Notes under the pieces: model-generated
Database searches by the model: none
Told to the model about the DNA's origin: nothing
The model's input: the letters and a program-made list of their open reading frames with translations, nothing else
Source: Pseudomonas fildesensis
GTDB lineage: Bacteria; Pseudomonadota; Gammaproteobacteria; Pseudomonadales; Pseudomonadaceae
DNA: 64,000 bases
Assembly (NCBI RefSeq): GCF_001050345.1
Contig: NZ_LFMW01000011.1
Location: 1-64,000, forward strand
Direction: 5' to 3'
Shown: piece after piece, positions 62,375 through 64,000 of the stretch
Position numbering within the stretch: the stretch's first letter is position 1
How the letters are laid out: every line of letters begins with the position of its first letter
Made by a program: the position numbers and the translations under genes

Positions 62375-62468
62375 GTGGCTGCTCTTCCTGAGGGATTGAT
62401 GCCCGGATTATGCGGTATTTCGTATAGCCCAAGCGTCTCGATGTGTTCGAGACGCTGTGCAGCTTGAA

Positions 62469-62915
62469 TTACTGGGCTGTTGCAGCCTGGCGCGCCTTGG
62501 TTTGCTCGGCTTTTGCTATGGGCATGAAGTCGTAGGTTGGGAAAAATTCCGTCTGGTAAACACCCCAGGCGGTGTTTTCAATCGCGAGGTTAACTTCTGC
62601 GAGGCGTGAGGCTGGCAGGCGCAGGACGATGACCTGCCCGATGCCCATGGTGATATTCCAGCTGACGACTTCCACTCCGGCAGGAGGAAACACTTTATGG
62701 AATTCCTGCTTGGCCAGTTGTGCCTTCAACTCACCCAAGGGGCGAGACTGATCGTGTTTGAGGAACACGGTTAACATGACTGCGTTTTCGGGTGTGGCGG
62801 CGGTATTTTTCGTGATAGAGGTTGCGTTTGTCTGAGCGATAACTGTGCCTGGTAACAGGGTCGCCGCCAGCAGTGCAGGTATCAACAGTAACTTGAGTGG
62901 GTTGCGTAGATTCAT
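62469..62915 (-). CDS. Exported protein of unknown function
   Basis: Encodes 148 residues with a signal peptide (about residues 1-27, LLLIPALLAATLLPGTVIA-Q). The mature protein is alpha/beta, with a repeated amphipathic pattern: FLKHDQSRPLGELKAQLAKQEFHKVFPP, then GIGQVIVLRLPASRLAEVNLAIEN, recalling a ferredoxin-like or ACT-type fold; this is a guess. No Cys or active-site motif is seen. Neighbour to a second small exported protein in the same direction, 67 bases upstream. Function not recognised. Confidence 0.6.
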   Translation of the reverse strand: MNLRNPLKLLLIPALLAATLLPGTVIAQTNATSITKNTAATPENAVMLTVFLKHDQSRPLGELKAQLAKQEFHKVFPPAGVEVVSWNITMGIGQVIVLRLPASRLAEVNLAIENTAWGVYQTEFFPTYDFMPIAKAEQTKARQAATAQ

Positions 62916-62982
62916 CTCGAAGTGCCTTGGTTGTTATTGATTATTTTAGGGAGGCTTGGTAGTTGCACGAATTTATGTTGTT

Positions 62983-63486
62983 TCACTGGTCCGACATTAC
63001 AGTTTTCATGGGCCCCTTATACGGTGCGTGCACAACATAAATTCGAACAGGTGGGTTAGTGGTCACCATGTCGCGAGGCACTTCTCTAGAGTAGGTGAAT
63101 TCGCTGTTGTCCAACTTTTCCAATCTTCTGACAATGGTTCTATTAGGGCCTATGTCGGGTACCAGAATGTGAGTCTTTTTGTCGCCGGTGACCAGGAAAT
63201 AACCCCCGCCGCCATTTGCATGTTTTGAAAGTCCGGTATCGTTGTAAAAGAATTCATAGCGATTGCGCTTTGGGTCCCACATCGATAGGCCCACCACGCC
63301 GGGGTAGTTTGCTTTGACGTCTGTGTCCGGTTCACCCTCGATATAGACCTTGGTGGTCAGCCACTGTGGAGAAGAGGCCAGTGCCTCAACGTCGGGCTCG
63401 GTCTTCACTTGTTTCGCGAAACTGTCGGAGGCGTTTAATACGCCCGCAAGAAGCAGGCCGGTAAAAACAATAGTGACTCTTCGCAT
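62983..63486 (-). CDS. Exported protein, DUF4822-like
   Basis: Encodes 167 residues with a signal peptide (about residues 1-24, ends SDSFA-K). The mature part has LTTKVYIEGEPDTDVKANYP, VVGLSMWDPKRNRYEFFYND and a C-terminal IYVVHAPYKGP, which agree with the DUF4822 family as I remember it; not verified. Lower GC than its neighbours suggests a different history. The ATG has CAGGAG upstream. A 14-base palindrome typical of TetR operators lies 77 bases before the start, and the remnant of a TetR regulator gene is just beyond. It may be a target of that lost regulator. Confidence 0.65.
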   Translation of the reverse strand: MRRVTIVFTGLLLAGVLNASDSFAKQVKTEPDVEALASSPQWLTTKVYIEGEPDTDVKANYPGVVGLSMWDPKRNRYEFFYNDTGLSKHANGGGGYFLVTGDKKTHILVPDIGPNRTIVRRLEKLDNSEFTYSREVPRDMVTTNPPVRIYVVHAPYKGPMKTVMSDQ

Positions 63487-63562
63487 TGTCGAACTCCTGG
63501 GATTTTAAGTAAGAGAGTCGTGTTTTTTTGCAATCGGTACGCAGGGGATATTAGGTTGGGAG

Positions 63563-63576
63563 TGAGCGGTCGCTCA
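63563..63576. promoter_or_regulatory. TetR-type palindrome TGAGCG-GT-CGCTCA
   Basis: TGAGCG (63563-63568), spacer GT, CGCTCA (63571-63576): a perfect 6-bp inverted repeat lying between the DUF4822-like gene and the TetR remnant. Short symmetric sites of this kind are typical TetR-family operators. Surrounding bases 63487-63676 are AT-rich and hold no gene. Confidence 0.5.
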
Positions 63577-63676
63577 ATGGCTATGTATGTTTTTGTAATA
63601 CTTTGGCGGGGTTGTAGTGAAAATATAATTTAGATACAGATGGTGTCCGGTTTTATTGTCGGAGCCTTCTGAATGT

Positions 63677-64000
63677 TTAGTTATATCGAGCAGCGCCGAG
63701 GCATTCATCCGATAGGCTGCTGCCTTTAGCCGCACGTGCCGGGGGCAGAGCGACGACCATCATGGCGTAGTGCGCCATGGCTGCCTGGCGATCACCTTTG
63801 GGTGTGCCCGCACTCAAGAGCAGCAGTGATGCCTCAAGGCCTTGTATGAAAGTCTGTTGCAATGGGCTGTCGCTGGCCTCGTGACCTAAAGCTCCCGCAG
63901 GCCCCGAAAACCGTCGCTTACGGCCATCCCTGTGCGCCTGTGCCGCATAACCGTTCCTCAGCTAAGTCTTTGCTTATTCAAGAGAATCCCGGACAATCGC
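63677..64000 (-). pseudogene. TetR/AcrR-family regulator, C-terminal part with two stops
   Basis: The minus-strand frame from the window end encodes AIVRDSLE, TAA, AKT, TAG, then LRNGYAAQAHRDGRKRRF and on to LSDECLGAARYN before TAA. The last ~95 residues match the ligand-binding C-terminal domain of TetR regulators: HRD...ALGHEAS, FIQGLEASLLLLSAG, then MMV-ALPPARA and LSDECLGAAR. The two stops (63974-63976 and 63962-63964) lie where Gln would fit, as C-to-T changes of CAA and CAG. The N-terminal helix-turn-helix is outside the window. Either an inactivated regulator or a partial remnant. Confidence 0.6.

Overview
The window is chromosomal DNA from a Pseudomonas of the fluorescens group. It is GC-rich, with strong third-position G/C bias that produces many antisense shadow frames. 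It carries typical Pseudomonas genes (the large NAD-glutamate dehydrogenase, sbcD-sbcC-gst, the moxR/bat operon, a praB/alkB/fadE alkane locus) and several families of palindromic REP-like elements of the kind common in P. fluorescens. No rRNA, tRNA, CRISPR array or prophage was seen.

Left end (1-1.9 kb): the decayed tail of a type VI secretion locus. An IS3-family element runs in from outside the window and abuts the last ~50 codons of a probable tssM/icmF. Next come an intact PP2C phosphatase (pppA/stp1) and a Ser/Thr kinase (stk1/ppkA) broken by a one-base frameshift. After two small unknown genes there is a membrane protein joining a PTS-EIIC-like region to an EAL phosphodiesterase (2.8-4.9 kb).

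4.9-22.1 kb is a hydrocarbon and fatty-acid region. The minus strand holds a PF10118-type metal hydrolase, an SDR and a Baeyer-Villiger-type monooxygenase. The plus strand holds an alpha/beta hydrolase, alkane hydroxylase AlkB, two PraB-like secreted proteins, a FadL-type porin, an acyl-CoA dehydrogenase (FadE type), a FabG-type reductase, a MaoC-type hydratase, a thiolase and an acyl-CoA ligase. Together they could take up alkanes, oxidise them to fatty acids, activate them as CoA thioesters and process them. The alkB and fadE upstream regions share an inverted repeat, TTCAA-N8-TTGAA. A-rich Hfq/Crc-like motifs sit at several ribosome binding sites.

22.3-34.1 kb: a Gfo/Idh/MocA dehydrogenase with a GGAA-N6-TTCC palindrome upstream, a YCF48-like protein paired with an RND/MMPL transporter, a 1635-residue probable toxin or effector of the DUF6543 (dermonecrotic toxin-like) type, a small acidic protein, a periplasmic beta-propeller lactonase and a 59-aa exported protein.

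34.4-47.1 kb (minus strand): the sbcD-sbcC-gst operon, then the overlapping moxR-DUF58-DUF4381-batA-batB/C-batD operon. 47.3-53 kb: a small acidic protein and gdhB.

53.1-64 kb: two GntR-family regulators and a DctA-type dicarboxylate transporter, tag glycosylase, a cupin, a MocR-type regulator beside an AhpD-like protein, an SDR with an aminoglycoside-phosphotransferase-like kinase, a 2-hydroxyacid dehydrogenase, two small exported proteins, and the 3' part of a TetR regulator with two in-frame stops.
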